Shown here in pieces: positions 63,802-64,000 of a stretch of 64,000 nucleotides of DNA. Positions within the stretch are counted from its first letter, which is position 1. Every line of letters starts with the position of its first letter. The DNA is taken from assembly GCA_900120415.1 (NCBI GenBank), contig FQLW01000006.1, forward strand, positions 1,224,464-1,288,463, given 5' to 3'. The position numbers and the translations under genes were made by a program. Source of the DNA: Urmitella timonensis (lineage in GTDB: Bacteria > Actinomycetota > Actinomycetes > Actinomycetales > Actinomycetaceae). Below the pieces are notes generated by a model that was not told the DNA's origin, searched no databases, and worked only from the letters and a program-made list of their open reading frames with translations.

Positions 63802-64000
63802 TTGAAAGTTGAAAATAAAATCTGTTAGACTGAGACTCGCGTGTTTTTCGCGCAGAACCCTTTACTGATTGTTTTTGGTTGGTTTGTGGTTTGGTTGTTT
63901 GTGTTCTCGATAGTTGTGTTTTTTTGTTTTGTTTGTGTGGGATTGACTGGGTTGTCTGCTGTTTTTGGTGGGTGGTTTGGTTTTTTCTGTTTTTTGTTTT
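63802..64000 (+). promoter_or_regulatory. Probable rRNA operon promoter and leader
   Basis: TTGAAA (63802-63807) and TAGACT (63826-63831), 18 bp apart, match actinobacterial rrn promoters. The following DNA to the window end is extremely rich in T and G and nearly free of C on this strand. It has a TGTGTTCTCGATAGT segment reminiscent of antitermination leaders. The 16S gene would start beyond the window. This is an inference from composition and promoter form. The gap 63620-63801 shows no gene. Confidence 0.5.

Overview
The window carries a moderate-GC chromosome segment of an actinobacterium, most likely of the family Actinomycetaceae (Varibaculum, Mobiluncus or Actinobaculum-like; the genus is an inference). 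The signs are SpaA/FimA-type pili with a class C sortase and DUF5979-like adhesin repeats, an actinobacterial S10 ribosomal-protein operon with a tailed S3, class Ib ribonucleotide reductase nrdHIE plus nrdF, FixC/FixX, LuxS with MTA/SAH nucleosidase, and a very large HrpA helicase. No complete rRNA or tRNA gene, transposase, phage gene or CRISPR array was seen.

Layout. 0-8.3 kb: pilus locus (5'-truncated tip adhesin, major pilin, class C sortase, small anchored pilin). 8.3-10.5 kb: small accessory patch with a DUF3800 gene behind an attenuator-like leader, a decayed frame, and an antitoxin with no intact toxin. 10.6-16.4 kb: S10 operon rpsJ to rpsQ, closed by a strong terminator instead of running on into rplN. 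16.6-19.5 kb: Gfo/Idh/MocA oxidoreductase and sugar-porter operon. 20.3-24.3 kb: TSUP exporter, zinc alcohol dehydrogenase, a small membrane protein with a LacI-type operator over its start site, and a HAD phosphatase. 24.3-31.9 kb: two surface proteins with non-canonical sorting signals, an ADP-ribosylglycohydrolase, a polysaccharide deacetylase, and a luxS-mtnN pair. 32.5-37.2 kb: nrdHIE with convergent nrdF. 37.3-53.8 kb: ABC-class ATPase, amino-acid permease, LMW phosphatase, phosphoribosyltransferase, TetR regulator, SprT-like protein, Ser/Thr kinase, HrpA, FixCX and a GNAT. 54.4-62.2 kb: transporters (OPT, SSS, PTS EIIC-like), a NahK-like sugar kinase and an NrtR-like regulator. 62.3-64 kb: tyrS, then what looks like the promoter and leader of an rRNA operon lying beyond the window.

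The most unusual feature is a family of intergenic repeats that fills most long gaps (about 8.4-8.7, 10.1-10.5, 19.6-20.3, 31.9-32.5, 35.9-36.0, 39.0-39.6, 41.2-42.0 and 53.8-54.4 kb). One module, about 100 bp, folds into an outer stem and an inner hairpin. The stem sequences differ strongly between copies while pairing is kept, including one clear compensatory change. A second module has four CCCTCCC/GGGAGGG boxes at fixed 19-50-19 bp spacing, and a largely unrelated array between nrdE and nrdF keeps the same 19-bp pitch. No mobilising gene is nearby. This looks like an undescribed structured, non-autonomous repeat system.

Working together: the pilus genes would build a covalent fibre with a cysteine-rich tip. 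LuxS and MtnN recycle S-adenosylhomocysteine and would make AI-2. NrdHIEF supplies deoxynucleotides, probably under NrdR. The SSS symporter, small membrane protein and NahK-like kinase look like a sugar or amino-sugar uptake unit.
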